In this document: positions 34,577 through 45,175 of the stretch, piece after piece
Numbering within the stretch: the stretch's first letter is position 1
Layout of the letters: each line of letters opens with the position of its first letter
Source of the DNA: Pachyseris speciosa
Taxonomy: Eukaryota > Cnidaria > Anthozoa > Scleractinia > Pachyseridae
Direction of reading: 5' to 3'
Assembly: GCA_016490735.1 (NCBI GenBank)
Contig: JAEMWC010000038.1
Span: 722,001 to 786,000 of the forward strand
DNA length: 64,000 bases
Made by a program: the position numbers and the translations under genes
The notes under the pieces: model-generated
What the model saw: the letters and a program-made list of their open reading frames with translations, nothing else
Databases searched by the model: none
Told to the model about the DNA's origin: nothing

Positions 34577-34613
34577 TAGCACTGAGGAAGGGCTAGGCCC
34601 GAAACGTCTGCTA
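34577..34613 (+). ncRNA. Hammerhead ribozyme-like motif (plus strand)
   Basis: Stem I TAGCA pairs with TGCTA. Between lie CTGAGGA (fits the core CUGANGA), a stem II GGGC-TAG-GCCC, GAAAC and GTC. Stem III is nearly absent. It sits about 85 bp upstream of the Penelope-like frame, where such elements keep hammerheads in their terminal repeats. Confidence 0.65.
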
Positions 34614-34696
34614 TAAACTTTGTTTTTAATTTGGCACTGCGTTAATACTATTTAAAACTTTTTACTGTTTACTGTGCCACGCAGCTACTGAACCTT

Positions 34697-35725
34697 TTGG
34701 TTTACGAATATTTATTTCAATCGACACCGCTGCGACTTAAGACCACTATGAATGGAACAACTAAAAAGATCATTGCCGACATACGCCACGAGCTTCAACG
34801 GAAACTGCGTCCATTTCCAGATGAAGTGGCTGACATTGCGAGGTCCTTGGCTTACTACACCTTCAACAAAACTAGACTCTCCAGCCACGTCAACTTTATT
34901 GGCCGCTGTCTTCGCCTAAAGGTAATTCCTCGTGGTTTCCGTATCAAATTTAATCCAGCACGTATCAACCAGCAGTACGTAAATAACGTCACGTCTAGAG
35001 TTCAACGTTGTTTCCGACAACTAATGCAAACAACTGTGCGCTCTATGACATCTAAACTTACGACAATTTCTGCTGATATGATTGCCTCTTGTGAAGCTTT
35101 ACGAACGAAGTGTTTCCCCTCGGTTTTTCATGAAATCAGACATCTAATTCATGAATTGAACTCTCGATTACATCTTCAGTTGATCTCCGATAAGAACAGG
35201 AAGCTGATTCGCTTAGGTTGTGTCCTTAACAACCCCGCTGGGATGAACGCGTATATTTCTGCTGCCAATAGTAACTCCTCCAATGACGACACGACCAAGA
35301 AACTCGTTGTTACTATTCCAGCTGACATGCAACTAACGGAAGCTGAAACATCAGTATTGAGTAAAGGACTAACTTTTGTGCCTCTTAATGCAAGATCAGA
35401 CGAGTTTCAGGCCAAATCAGACTGCGCGCAATTTTTCCGCAGGCTAAGACTGAATGCACATTTTCATGCTCGTGAAACAGAGGGTGATAAATCAGAGGAT
35501 GATCCTTTTACCAAATTCCGACCCAAAGGTCGATTTTCATCTCTAGACCACTATATTGACAAATGTCGTCGAGCGATAAACCACATGGATTTTACGAAAA
35601 AAAGCAAATTCAGCAACCTGTCCTCGGAAGAGAAATCAGCCTTACTTAGCCTCCAGAGGCGTGACGATATCATCATCAAACCTGCTGACAAGGGTGGTGC
35701 AGTAGTCGTTTGGACATCCATTTGA
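34697..35725 (+). pseudogene. Penelope-like reverse transcriptase, N-terminal part
   Basis: The 342-codon frame starts at 34,697 and is open but truncated. It has the long basic N-terminal region of Penelope-like elements, then MQLTEAETSVLSKGLTFVPL (about residues 212-231). It ends with RDDIIIKPADKGGAVVVW, the first reverse-transcriptase block. The last few codons (TSI and stop) are already the inner edge of the host element's terminal repeat. All palm motifs and the GIY-YIG endonuclease are absent. The start codon is the first Met of the frame; the hammerhead lies upstream. Confidence 0.85.
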
Positions 35726-36864
35726 TAGCCAATTGACACCTGTCAAAACAAGGTATCCGCTGACCATTGTCACGTGACCATATCGCGGGCTCAAGTTGAG
35801 ACCTCATCGAGGTCAGCTGTTTTTTTTTTTTTGAAGTTGACCGCTGACCAGGTACTTGCTTTCGATTTGATCGCAGGCTCAAGCCAGGTGTGGGACACCC
35901 AAACCAAATCGAGGCTTAATTTTTCGCGCGCTTTCTGCGGCTCGTAATTTCACATTCACTTGGCTTCTTAATTTGAGCAAAACAACTTCATCGTCTTCGA
36001 TCGAAGTTTGTCTTTAAATTCGCGTAAAAAGCATAAAAATCAAGAACTTGTCAAAAGATACTCCGGAACGTGAATTTTCAAGTGATGAAGGGAAGAACGA
36101 TATTTTCTCAAGAAAAGCTTCAAACTTGGATCGATTGTGCGGTTGAAAACAGTATAATTCAACGCTTCAAGGGCTTTCACTTTACCGCGGCATCTTGCAT
36201 CTCACTAAAAAAGGTCACTTAACAGTTCACCTGTGTTAATGGGAGGAACGAGTAGCTCAAACTCTGTGGAAAAAGCTCTTTCTTTGGACAAACCGTTTGC
36301 TATTTTTGCGAATGCTTGTTTTTACTTTACTGAAGCTTACGTATTTTCAAGTGGTAGCGGAAACCTCTACAACACAGCGCAGGACAGTGAGGTAAATTAA
36401 ATAAATAGAAGCTTAACATTTGGTTTAATCGTTGTTACTTTTGTTCAGGAATGAAACTTGTATTTTTCTCTCGAATGGATATAAATAACAATCATCTGTA
36501 CTCGTTTTGGACGCAAAGAAGTAGTTGAATTGTTTTTTTTTTGTTTTTTTTTTTTTTTTGTTACGTTGTTTTCTTTGCGAGCGAACGAGTGTTTTTACGC
36601 GGCTTGGCTGACTGTTTTTTCGACGTTGGTACCTCAACAGCGTAGAAACTTTTGCCCTTATCTTAATAACACGTAATCATAATGAGTCCTCGTAAAATTA
36701 AGCATTAAAGCTCGAGTAAAAAAAAGCCGATCAAATGCATGTGCATGTGCACGTCTCAAAATCTGACATAAAGTTGTCAAAATTTGAAAACCGTTTTAGA
36801 GATCTTCGTCGAAAGCGGCCTGTAAACAACAATATTAAGTTTCGCCGTCTATAAACATGTCGTC

Positions 36865-37068
36865 TTAATTTGTTGAACCGGTAAGAATCAGCGTTTGGAT
36901 GTTAAAAACACCGAAATGGGTTGACTGGCTGGGCTGGCTTTGATAAATTTTATATTGGACGGGTCTGCGAGAGAAATGCTGGTGTGGTTTGGCAAGCGCT
37001 TTCTTCGTTAACTGGATGACGCTTTGCCACTGAGAATCATTAATTGAAGGAGGTTCTTCGGAAGACAT
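36865..37068 (-). CDS. Small open frame conserved in both terminal repeats (right copy)
   Basis: Starts MSSEEPPSINDSQWQSVIQL, differing from the left copy by Ser-to-Pro at residue 7. It stops shortly after LILTGS where the left copy continues. It reads into the element. Coding status unproven. Confidence 0.3.
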   Translation of the reverse strand: MSSEEPPSINDSQWQSVIQLTKKALAKPHQHFSRRPVQYKIYQSQPSQSTHFGVFNIQTLILTGSTN

Positions 37069-37118
37069 GGGAAGTACCAGTAAAACTATTTTGTGTCAGC
37101 CAAGGAAAGATTTTGTGT

Positions 37119-37317
37119 TAAATGGCGCTATTATTCAGCTCTGCCGCGTTGCGAGTGATTGCTGCCTCAGCGATTCCCTGTTGACTGCTCTAAACTATCA
37201 GGTGTGGACCTCTTTTTTGTCTTTTCTACGTACATTTACGTCAAAATTGCTAAGCAATTTTTGTTACTTGTCTAATTTCTCCACCTTCTCCAAGAATCTT
37301 CGAAGAAATATTATTCG
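37119..37317. other. Junction between the two inverted-repeat systems; start of a tandem duplication
   Basis: About 37,160-37,370 and 37,378-37,590 are diverged direct copies of a ~215-bp unit (CTGTTGACTGCTC and TAATTTCTCCACCTTCTCC in both). The left arm at 1.5-1.8 kb has only one unit. The 172-codon frame 37,067-37,585 runs across this duplication and is probably fortuitous. Confidence 0.6.
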
Positions 37318-39150
37318 TATTGTGCTTTGTTTTCTTGTAATACTTGTGTTTGTTGTTCTGTTGTTTCTGAACCGCGGTCAATTCCTGTTGACTGCTCTTA
37401 ACGATCAGTTTTTACCCTTTATTGTCTTTTCGACGGGCATTTATGTCAAAATAAATACCGATTTTTCTAGACTAATCAACAAAAGCTATTATTATTACAA
37501 GATGGTCTTGTTTAATTTCTCCACCTTCTCCTTCTTCCAGCAAAACACTCGCATCGTACTTTGTTCGCTTGTAGTGTTTTTTTAAAATCCGCTTTGAATT
37601 CCGTTACGCTTTCATCTGAAAGTAGTTAGGACTCACGAATGTCTGTATTCTTTTTGCAAACGTTTGCTATCGAAAACTCTTGGTTTTCCCTGCTGCTGCT
37701 CAATTGTTTTGGACACAAATTAAACTGGCCCAAATAAAGCCATGCGAAGTTGCTCGGTGAGAGTGTGCAACTCCGATTCTAGGCTTGGCCTGGCTTAATA
37801 TATATATGGCCTTCAGCTTTTCTTTTTTTAATCGCTACATACCAGACTGGAATGGCGTGCCATCGAACATCATGCATGCACCTTCTTTAAGCAGTTTTAA
37901 GTCCTATCTATTACATCATTTGTGTCAATTTTAAATCAGATGTAGCTTGTGAGTGACAAGTATGTAATTTAATTAGGTTAGCTTTGGATTGTATTTCAGT
38001 TTTACTTCTTTATTTTTAGTGTCAATCTCAAAGCAGGGGTGACTTGTAAGAGACAAGTATTTGATTTAATTTGATTAGGTTAGCTTTGGGCCACGTTTAA
38101 ATTTCACCTCTTAGTTTTTAGAATGTGTAATACAGTAATAGCCCACGTATAAGAACCAGAATTTTCTAATTTAGCCTAAATAGATTCTTATATAAATGAT
38201 ACTGAAAGCAAATTTAGGCTACCAAGGTTCTGAAAATAGGTTCTTAAATTTTCATATGAATTTTATCTGAATATACTATATATATGATAAATATCATCTC
38301 TTAATACAGTATAAATCATTTATTTGTACCATAGAGAAATGCCTATAGGCAGTTCACTGCAGGTACAGTATATGTCCTTAACAAAACATAACAAAGAAAC
38401 TCATTCAGCAGTTTCTACCTTTACACTTTTACAGCAACCCCACTGATAAGAACCTAACTTAAAATTTTAGCCTTAATAGGTTCTTATGTGGAGGGGGCTT
38501 AAAATGAAAATTTTAGCCTAACGGGTTCTTAAAACCCAGGTTTTTATACGTGGGCTATTACTGTATTAGATAATATTCTTTGTATGGGAATTTACTTTCT
38601 CCCAATTATTCTCCAGTCATGCACTTTTTTTTTGTATCAACTTAGATGTATTCGCATGACAAAGTAGTACTAAACTAAAAGTAAGCTCTTTCTCATTAAT
38701 GTACACATCCTTTAGAGTTCCTTCTCCTGCATGCAGTCTTTCAATTAATTTTATTCATAGCTGGTCACACCAATCTTGTGGTATGTTTGGATGACATTTG
38801 GCACTAATGTGTAATGGGATTTTTGATGTTTGATGAAGTATGTTGTGCAATTTCAAATGTACATGGAGAAATGTGAGACTAGTCCTTACCTTTCTTGCAA
38901 AATAGAAAATCAAGTTAAGATTGCTAACACGGATTTCCAACACTTTTGCTTTGGTGAATCATTACCTTAAATCCTCATACCACATTGTTAATTACCTTGA
39001 TAGTGATATCAACCAAATGCCCAATATTTTATTATCAAGTTGCTTAGTCTTGCACTTGGCTGGCCAGAAAAGCAGCTGGATTTCTTTTTGAAAACACTGT
39101 AGGTGCACTGATTGATGAGCTTAATGTCAGCAAGCAGTTTTTTGCGATAG
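37318..39150. repeat. Right arm of the large inverted repeat
   Basis: Inverted copy of 1-1,834, ending at TTTTGCGATA. Holds the better-preserved 431-bp MITE. Its inner edge abuts, with ~200 bp between, the right end of the 13.8-kb element. Confidence 0.85.
38131..38565. mobile_element. Palindromic TA-target MITE (right-arm copy)
   Basis: CAGTAATAGCCCACGTATAA at 38,133 is mirrored at 38,563, with TA flanks. Internal GGTTCTTA / TAAGAACC words recur in both orientations. Tc1/mariner-like by its CAGT start and TA target. Confidence 0.8.
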
Positions 39151-41799
39151 TAAGGTCAAGAAGTAACTGATCAAAAGAAATATCTTGGCCTTAATGCGTA
39201 TCATCTAAATATTTTTATTGATTTCCATGTATCTTTCTTTCATAATTTTTTTGATGCATACATATATCCAGAGGATATACAATTTCTGATTTCCAACTGT
39301 CTCATGGGAGGCTTTGGATAACTGAAATTGCATTCATTATGAAGTGATGATCTGAATCACTATATGTCTGATGTCGGATACTGATTCAAAATAGCATTCA
39401 CCAGGCTTCTCCACCAATTTCTAGTGGCTCTAAACCATAACTAAGTAGCCTACAGTTGAACGGGGAAACAGACCTGTCCTTAGGTATTGCTCTAAGATGT
39501 TAAGAAATGTTTTGTTTTAAAAATTTATAGATGCAAACTAACGTTGCAGGTTCTTTTTTACACAAAGTATTAAAGATTGTTTTGTTAAAAAAAACCTACC
39601 TCAATATATTTTTTTTGCTTTTTAACATCTCCAAACTCAATTTGCAAAGGAATTTTTATTACCTTACTGAATAGAATGCTTGTTTTTAGGAGGGGTGGGG
39701 GTCCAAATCCGTAAAAGGGGGTTCATATCTGCTAGCAGTTCTGGACTAGGGGGTCCAAATCTGATCCACAAGCAGATCTGGACTGGAGGGTGCAAATCTG
39801 CGGGGGGTCCAAATCCACTGTGACAATGGCTCAGATCACCTTTCCATACTTTTTTTTACAGCCTTGGGTCTGTAGCTTGAGTGAGGTCAGATGGGTGATA
39901 TGACAAGCACACTATATGTAAATGCCAGTAGAAAAAGAATGCTTTTGGAGCTCCGCTATTAGGCTAGGCTAAATATATATATTACCATGAGGAAAGCAGT
40001 TGACGGGTTTCTATAGGTATGGTGCTCCGCTTCGCGGCTGGAGCTCCGCTATTAGAGAAATCACATTTCACGGGAAATTAAAAAGGCAATTCACGGCTCA
40101 CGAAAATACCCTTTACCATCCTCAAGGATGTCGAACCGAGGCGGGAAAACACGCGAATCTTACTTCTTCTTTTTTTCCTTACTAAAAAGTTACTTGTAAG
40201 CTTAAACAATCACAACAACACCGTCAACGAATTCTTTTGAACGATAACGACTTAAAGATAAATGGCTAATCTATTCTAGCAGAGGCTTCACGCAGCAGAA
40301 AATCAGCATAAGTTTCAGTAAGACCCATAAAACGTTTAGTTATGCAGCTGAGTTATGCCGAACGCGAGAGTAAAACAACACGCGCTACGTCGACTATAAA
40401 AAATGTTCCACCACTTGCGTTTGTGTATTGAGGAATCCAAATTTTATAATCAAAATTCTTGCACCAAACTGTATTAGAAAGGAGATAAAAGGATACAAAT
40501 TGGCATTTTTCTAAATTGAATATCACCTTATCGATCTGAAAAAGAGAATTTTATTTTATCTCTGTACGCATTCAACTGATTTAACAATTGCAACGTAACC
40601 TTACGGTGTTTCAAAAGTTACAGCTTTAGTATGCAGATTCAACCAATACTTTCATGGCTAAAATTTGACGCTGAAAGAATCAAGAAGAGCTTAACACACC
40701 CATTCCAGCCTATTCGGCTTACAAGTTTAATTTTTCGCTTTTGCTTTTTATAAATTAAACTTGAGGATTCTTGAGGTTTCCTTTACCGCCAACGCCGGCT
40801 TTCACGGAATCATTACTTCCATTCCGTTTCCTTTTAACAATATCGTCAGAATGTTTTTTTATTTCGAAAATGTACCTTTTTTCTTAAACTATGACACAAA
40901 TAAGAAGGTTTGATTAAAAAACTTTATGACGCCAATATTTCAGTCAGACTCTTCGAGTTCGTGCACACCTTCGGCTCTTCACTTCGCATTTTCCTGGAAA
41001 TCGTCATTTTCGCGCGCGTTTGCTTGTGAATAACCGGTCTGACTGGTTAATCCCGAGTTTAAAAGAGGGATAGTTAATCGAAGGATAAATCTGTTTTGAA
41101 GAATGCCTTTTTATTCCCTGATTAGCTATCCTGGGATCAAGAAATTTGATCTTGAATTAACCCTTAATCGAGTGATGGTTTAATCGGCAAGGAACCGGGG
41201 CCTGGACATTTGTCTTGCTCGTCTCTCCTATATCTTGTTTCTGACCAGGTTTCGTGAGACAATTAATGTTCCACTCCATCAAAATAAATCGAAATTGTGT
41301 CTTCATTTTGATGAAATTCGCACATGGTTCTGTTGTTTTGATGGATTACAAATTCAGTTCCTACGTGAAAGCCGTCCCTCCCGCTTTGAACAATGATTGA
41401 ATTTTTATTTTACGAAACCACTGTCATTTATAACCATTAAGAGCAAATAAACTTGCCACTTTTTGCAAAAGGACCCTAAAGTGAAGCTTCCACGTTGTCC
41501 ACGGACCGTTTTATTTAATTCAGTCGACTTTGCCCTGAAACGTTGGAAGACAACCAAAGGTTTTCGCAGCGTTTTTTGATTCGTCGTGTGGTGGCCAAAT
41601 ATTTCCTTTTTGGGGTTTTCTCTTTCTCTGGGTTCCTTCAGTTTCGCTTTTTTGTTAAGATACTGAATGATGCGTTGTAGAGTTTTCAATAAAACAAGTA
41701 TTGTACTTTGTCTTGCAGGATATAAAATTGTTATAACCAACTCGGCGCTACGCGCTTTGTTGGTTTTTTATCACTTCACATCCAGCACGCCCTCGTGGA
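39151..41799. other. No gene; fragments of repeats seen elsewhere
   Basis: A GGTCCAAATC-type degenerate repeat occupies about 39,690-39,830. About 39,983-40,026 is an inverted piece of the 34.4-kb foldback. About 40,045-40,120 is an inverted piece of the end of the 19.6-kb element. The rest is A+T-rich and shows no coding signal. Confidence 0.5.
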
Positions 41800-42179
41800 A
41801 TAATGCAAAACAAAAACATCAATCATGAGCTGTTTTGTGAAGATTCTTAAAACCTTTTTTTTGTTATACGAGCTCTATGTAGATATAATGGTAGACTTTA
41901 TTGTCATTTTGAAGAACTAGTTATATTTTTACACCGGTAGTTAGTCCCTGTGGAGGAAAGAGGAGAGGAAGGGAGGAATCGGGCGCCTTAATGAAACCCG
42001 TCGGGAGAGAATGCACATCTTCTCTTCCCTTTCTAACGTCTTGTTAATGACAATTTGCTTTTTTTTTTGCAACAAGTAATTTAGGAAGGCATCTCTGTCG
42101 TATTCGTGCAGAGATTTGTTATTTCATTTTATTTTCGTCATTATTACGTTCATTAATAACTACTTAATAACCGAGAGTG

Positions 42180-42268
42180 AGGTCGTTACGGGAAAATCTC
42201 AAACTGAGGCTAATCCGTATTGACCTAGCAACAGCTAGGCCGAGGTTTGAGGTTTTCCCGTAACAACA
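42180..42268. repeat. Short palindrome, GTTACGGGAAAA arms
   Basis: GTTACGGGAAAATCTCAAAC is mirrored by GTTTGAGGTTTTCCCGTAAC 50 bp on. Likely part of a MITE-like insertion that is missing from copy B of the duplication. Confidence 0.6.
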
Positions 42269-42919
42269 GAACGGAAGTTATTAATTTATTTATTATGTGG
42301 CTGATAAAACGGTTCTGAAGAAAATAAAAACCTTAATTCAAGCGGAAGTCGTCACTTGCGCGCGCTTATCTGTTTATTCATTGTTCCAAACCCAGTCCAA
42401 AATCTTAACTGACAGTTTTCTTGGTCGTGATGTCACTTGTTTTGCTCCAGTCGCAACAGTTTTCAATGTCAAAAAAAAAACAACACACACACACACACAA
42501 ACAAACAAAACAAATGTGGCATTCGGATAACCTTTGGAGTTTTACTTTCCTAATTAGCATAATCCGTAATCAGCCCATGGGCATTACGGGAGAATAATGC
42601 CTTGGCGCTTAGCAGCCCTCAGCCAATCAGAACGGTCGTTATATCGGCTACAAACACTAGCAATATAATAATTACTCTGGATACTGTAAGTATACCGAGT
42701 TATAAAATGTGTCAGATTTCAGTCTTTTTTTCTCTTTTTTTTTTTTTCCTGTGCAGCAAAATGCACAATACAATTACGTTCCGGTGTTTGGATTGGCCAA
42801 TGCACAATAGCAGGCACGTGGCGGTGTGTTCATTGGTTAAAGCAAACCACATAGTCCAAAGGTCGAAAGGCTAACATCACGCGACGGTTGTTTACAAGTT
42901 ATGCAAATTCATCGTGTTT

Positions 42920-43400
42920 GAGTTGTGAAGCTAGATATTTTAAGACAGCACAGTCTGTCCCCGTGAAAAGGTTTGCCGAGTGTTAAGAAAAAGTTGGAAG
43001 CCTCGCACGTGTAGTGCTTATCGGCTAATCGATATCACAAGTCGAAATCGAATGCTGTGACAGAAAAATTACAGATTTTGCAGATTTTGTTTTCGTAATG
43101 TGATACCTTCCATTTAATACGTGACCGCAAGTGAACACTCAAGGTTAAATAATCCACTTCGACCGCGGAACAAATTTTCCTGCACATATCTTTGTAAAGT
43201 TGTGAAGCTGGATTTTAATACAGTACAGACTGTCCGTGTGAAAAGGTTTGCCGAATTTAAGACAAGGTTGGAAGCCTCGCACGTGCTGTGAGTATCGACT
43301 CGAATTAGAACGTTGTGACAGTTCTATATTTAGATAATCGCAAAGTTGTTTTGATGTAATTTGATCCGGATTATACCACAACTCAATCGCTGTGACAGTT
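42920..43400. repeat. Diverged tandem duplication, ~275-bp unit
   Basis: GTTGTGAAGCT, GTGAAAAGGTTTGCCGA and GGAAGCCTCGCACGTG occur in the same order from about 42,921 and again from about 43,198. Non-coding. Confidence 0.7.
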
Positions 43401-44085
43401 CTATATTTAGAGACAAGTTTGCGAAGTTTTGGTTTTCACGTGCGTCAGAAAAAAAGAAACTAAAATTAAACATTTAGATTTTTTACCTTCATCAGGTAAA
43501 TGACATTTAAGCCAAGTAACACGCTTTGTTTTGAAAATTGAGCAGTTTGAATTTCAAGTTCTTTTTACAATGCGCGACATCTGGATTGCTTCTGAGAAAC
43601 ATGTCACATACACGGAAACGATTCGCCTTGTGTTTTCGAGTTTGTTTTCAAGCTTCGCAGAGAGAAAAAAAACTCCAGATGGTGCCACTTAATCTAGAAG
43701 TAAACAACAACAGCTGACAACGAATATGGATGGCAACTCTCAAAACGGTTTAACGAGCTTTGCTCGAACGTGAACAAAAAGGTCTTACGTGAACCCAAAA
43801 GCAAACCATTAGCCGGATAGTTTCGAGAATCAGAAAGCGTGCGTCCGGCTTCTGGAACAAAAAAGTATCCCGAGTTAACGCTCATAGAGCGTCTTGTTAG
43901 CAATAAAACACAAACAGCAGCGATAAACACGATATATTAACAACGCATGTTACAAACAATATATTCTTTATCAAGTTTTTCACCGCTGTTTGTGTTTTGT
44001 ACATTATCCTAACAGGCACGTGTTTGTGAATTAACTGTTTAATGCTTTGATTATGAGATGTTTAATTTTTTATCTTGTTTTTTAG

Positions 44086-44300
44086 TTTCCCCGAAGGTAG
44101 TTTTGCCGTGGACAGGTTCTTTGATTGCGTTCCCGGTGGGACACAAACTTTGGTGTTCAGCCATTGGAATTCCTCCTATAAACATAACATTAATGGGAAA
44201 AACTATGCAAGCATCCAAGAAAGCGAGTACGGCATCTACAAATGCCTGGCAAGTAGCGAGGGTGGAACTGACGAGAGAGTAATTAAAGTGATCATTAATG
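44086..44300 (+). pseudogene. Immunoglobulin-domain exon, copy A (25-nt deletion)
   Basis: Bounded by a TTTTTTAG acceptor and an AATG/GTGAGA donor, both phase 1. The first half reads SPKVVLPWTGSLIAFPVGHK then LWCSAIGIPPINIT; the second half, in another frame, reads NYASIQESEYGIYKCLASSE. The two Cys and the GIYKC strand mark an I-set-like Ig domain; the GIPPI block is common in cnidarian Ig receptors. Compared with copy B, 25 nt are missing between the halves at an AAT repeat, which breaks the frame. The exon length (215) is therefore not a multiple of three. It is probably part of the same plus-strand gene as the CUB exons at 47.3-49.1 kb, where Ig and CUB modules would be extracellular. Confidence 0.8.
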
Positions 44301-44399
44301 GTGAGAAAGATTGCGTCTAACTTTGGTCTTTTACTTCAACTGTTTAACATGTCTGTTTATGTATTTATTTATTTAACTGTGTTCGCATCCGAAAGAGAC

Positions 44400-45175
44400 T
44401 GAAATCGTATAACCTGGAACAACAACTACCAAAAAATGAAGGAAGTGAAAGACAGGTCTGCACGAACTCCAATATGGTTTTTGTCCCAGGTTGTGACGGC
44501 CCCACTGAGCGAATATACTCTCTTGTGGATGGTAATTATTCTTGCCTATCGCAATAAAACAACAGTCCTTCATAAAGGTGGCAACTGATGCTGTATCAAG
44601 TTCATGCAGAGAAAATAAAGATAAAATGTTAGTATCAATGGACGTCTGTACGCAAATATACCACATAAGAAGGAAGACATCCCACAATGATAACCGCTGA
44701 CCACCGATCCCATGACGCTTCCTAAGGGAACTGATTGGCTTAATCTTAAAAGAGAACTAATTCCGGTTCAGTGGGGAGAATTATCTCCAAACACATGGAA
44801 CCGCTATGGGAACAAAGAAGGCAGTCTCATTTGCTAATATTTTTCATGATGGATATTGAAACAAAAGTATTACAACAAAGCCATACCAAGCCACGAGATC
44901 GAATGGAGACGTTACATTGACGACACCATCTCTCTTTGGGAGAGTGATAGAAAAGACGTAGATCGTTTTATTGAACAAGCTTACAGATTCTACCCTTTTA
45001 TCAAATATCAGAGAACCAAATAACTTCCCTCTATACAGGCGTAAAGTAATGGTTTCATTAAAAGAGAAAAAAATCAGACTGCTAGAAAAAAAAAACCCTT
45101 CTAAAACAACATTTGAAGAGTGTCTTGTGAAATTCAAACAACGCCTCAGAGCACGCAGCTATCCGAAAAGAGGGG
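44400..45175 (+). pseudogene. Penelope-like reverse transcriptase remnant
   Basis: With frameshifts corrected by eye, the plus strand shows GCDGPTERIYSLVDG, then FLRELIGLILKEN. It continues with [20 protein letters not shown], the catalytic WRRYIDDTISLWESDR block and finally KTTFEECLVKFKQRLRARSY. That is the order of palm and thumb blocks in cnidarian Penelope-like elements. Several frameshifts and stops make it dead. It lies just downstream of Ig exon copy A, and its partner follows copy B. Confidence 0.8.

Larger units (their letters stand above)
33702..36222. mobile_element. TTAA-target element with ~500-bp inverted ends and Penelope cargo
   Basis: TTAA flanks it (33,702-33,705 and 36,219-36,222) and the target rejoins perfectly with the left repeat's uninterrupted sequence. 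Ends begin GTGACCTTTCTTAGTGAGAT and are inverted for about 500 bp (to about 34,215 and from about 35,711). The TTAA target suggests Kolobok or piggyBac relatives. The whole interior (about 34,216-35,710) is a Penelope-like 5' fragment; no transposase of its own remains. Confidence 0.8.
32702..37118. repeat. Right terminal inverted repeat of the 13.8-kb element
   Basis: Inverted match to 23,296-25,383, ending AAGGAAAGATTTTGTG at 37,118. It is split by a 2.5-kb TTAA element (33,706-36,218); without it the repeat is about 1.9 kb. It lacks the Penelope fragment seen in the left repeat. Confidence 0.8.

Noticed and set aside
37067..37585. 172-codon frame with hydrophobic stretches, a possible membrane protein
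   Set aside because: It crosses the end of one element and a diverged tandem duplication. The left-arm counterpart (1,532-1,885) keeps only the last part, and no domain is visible.
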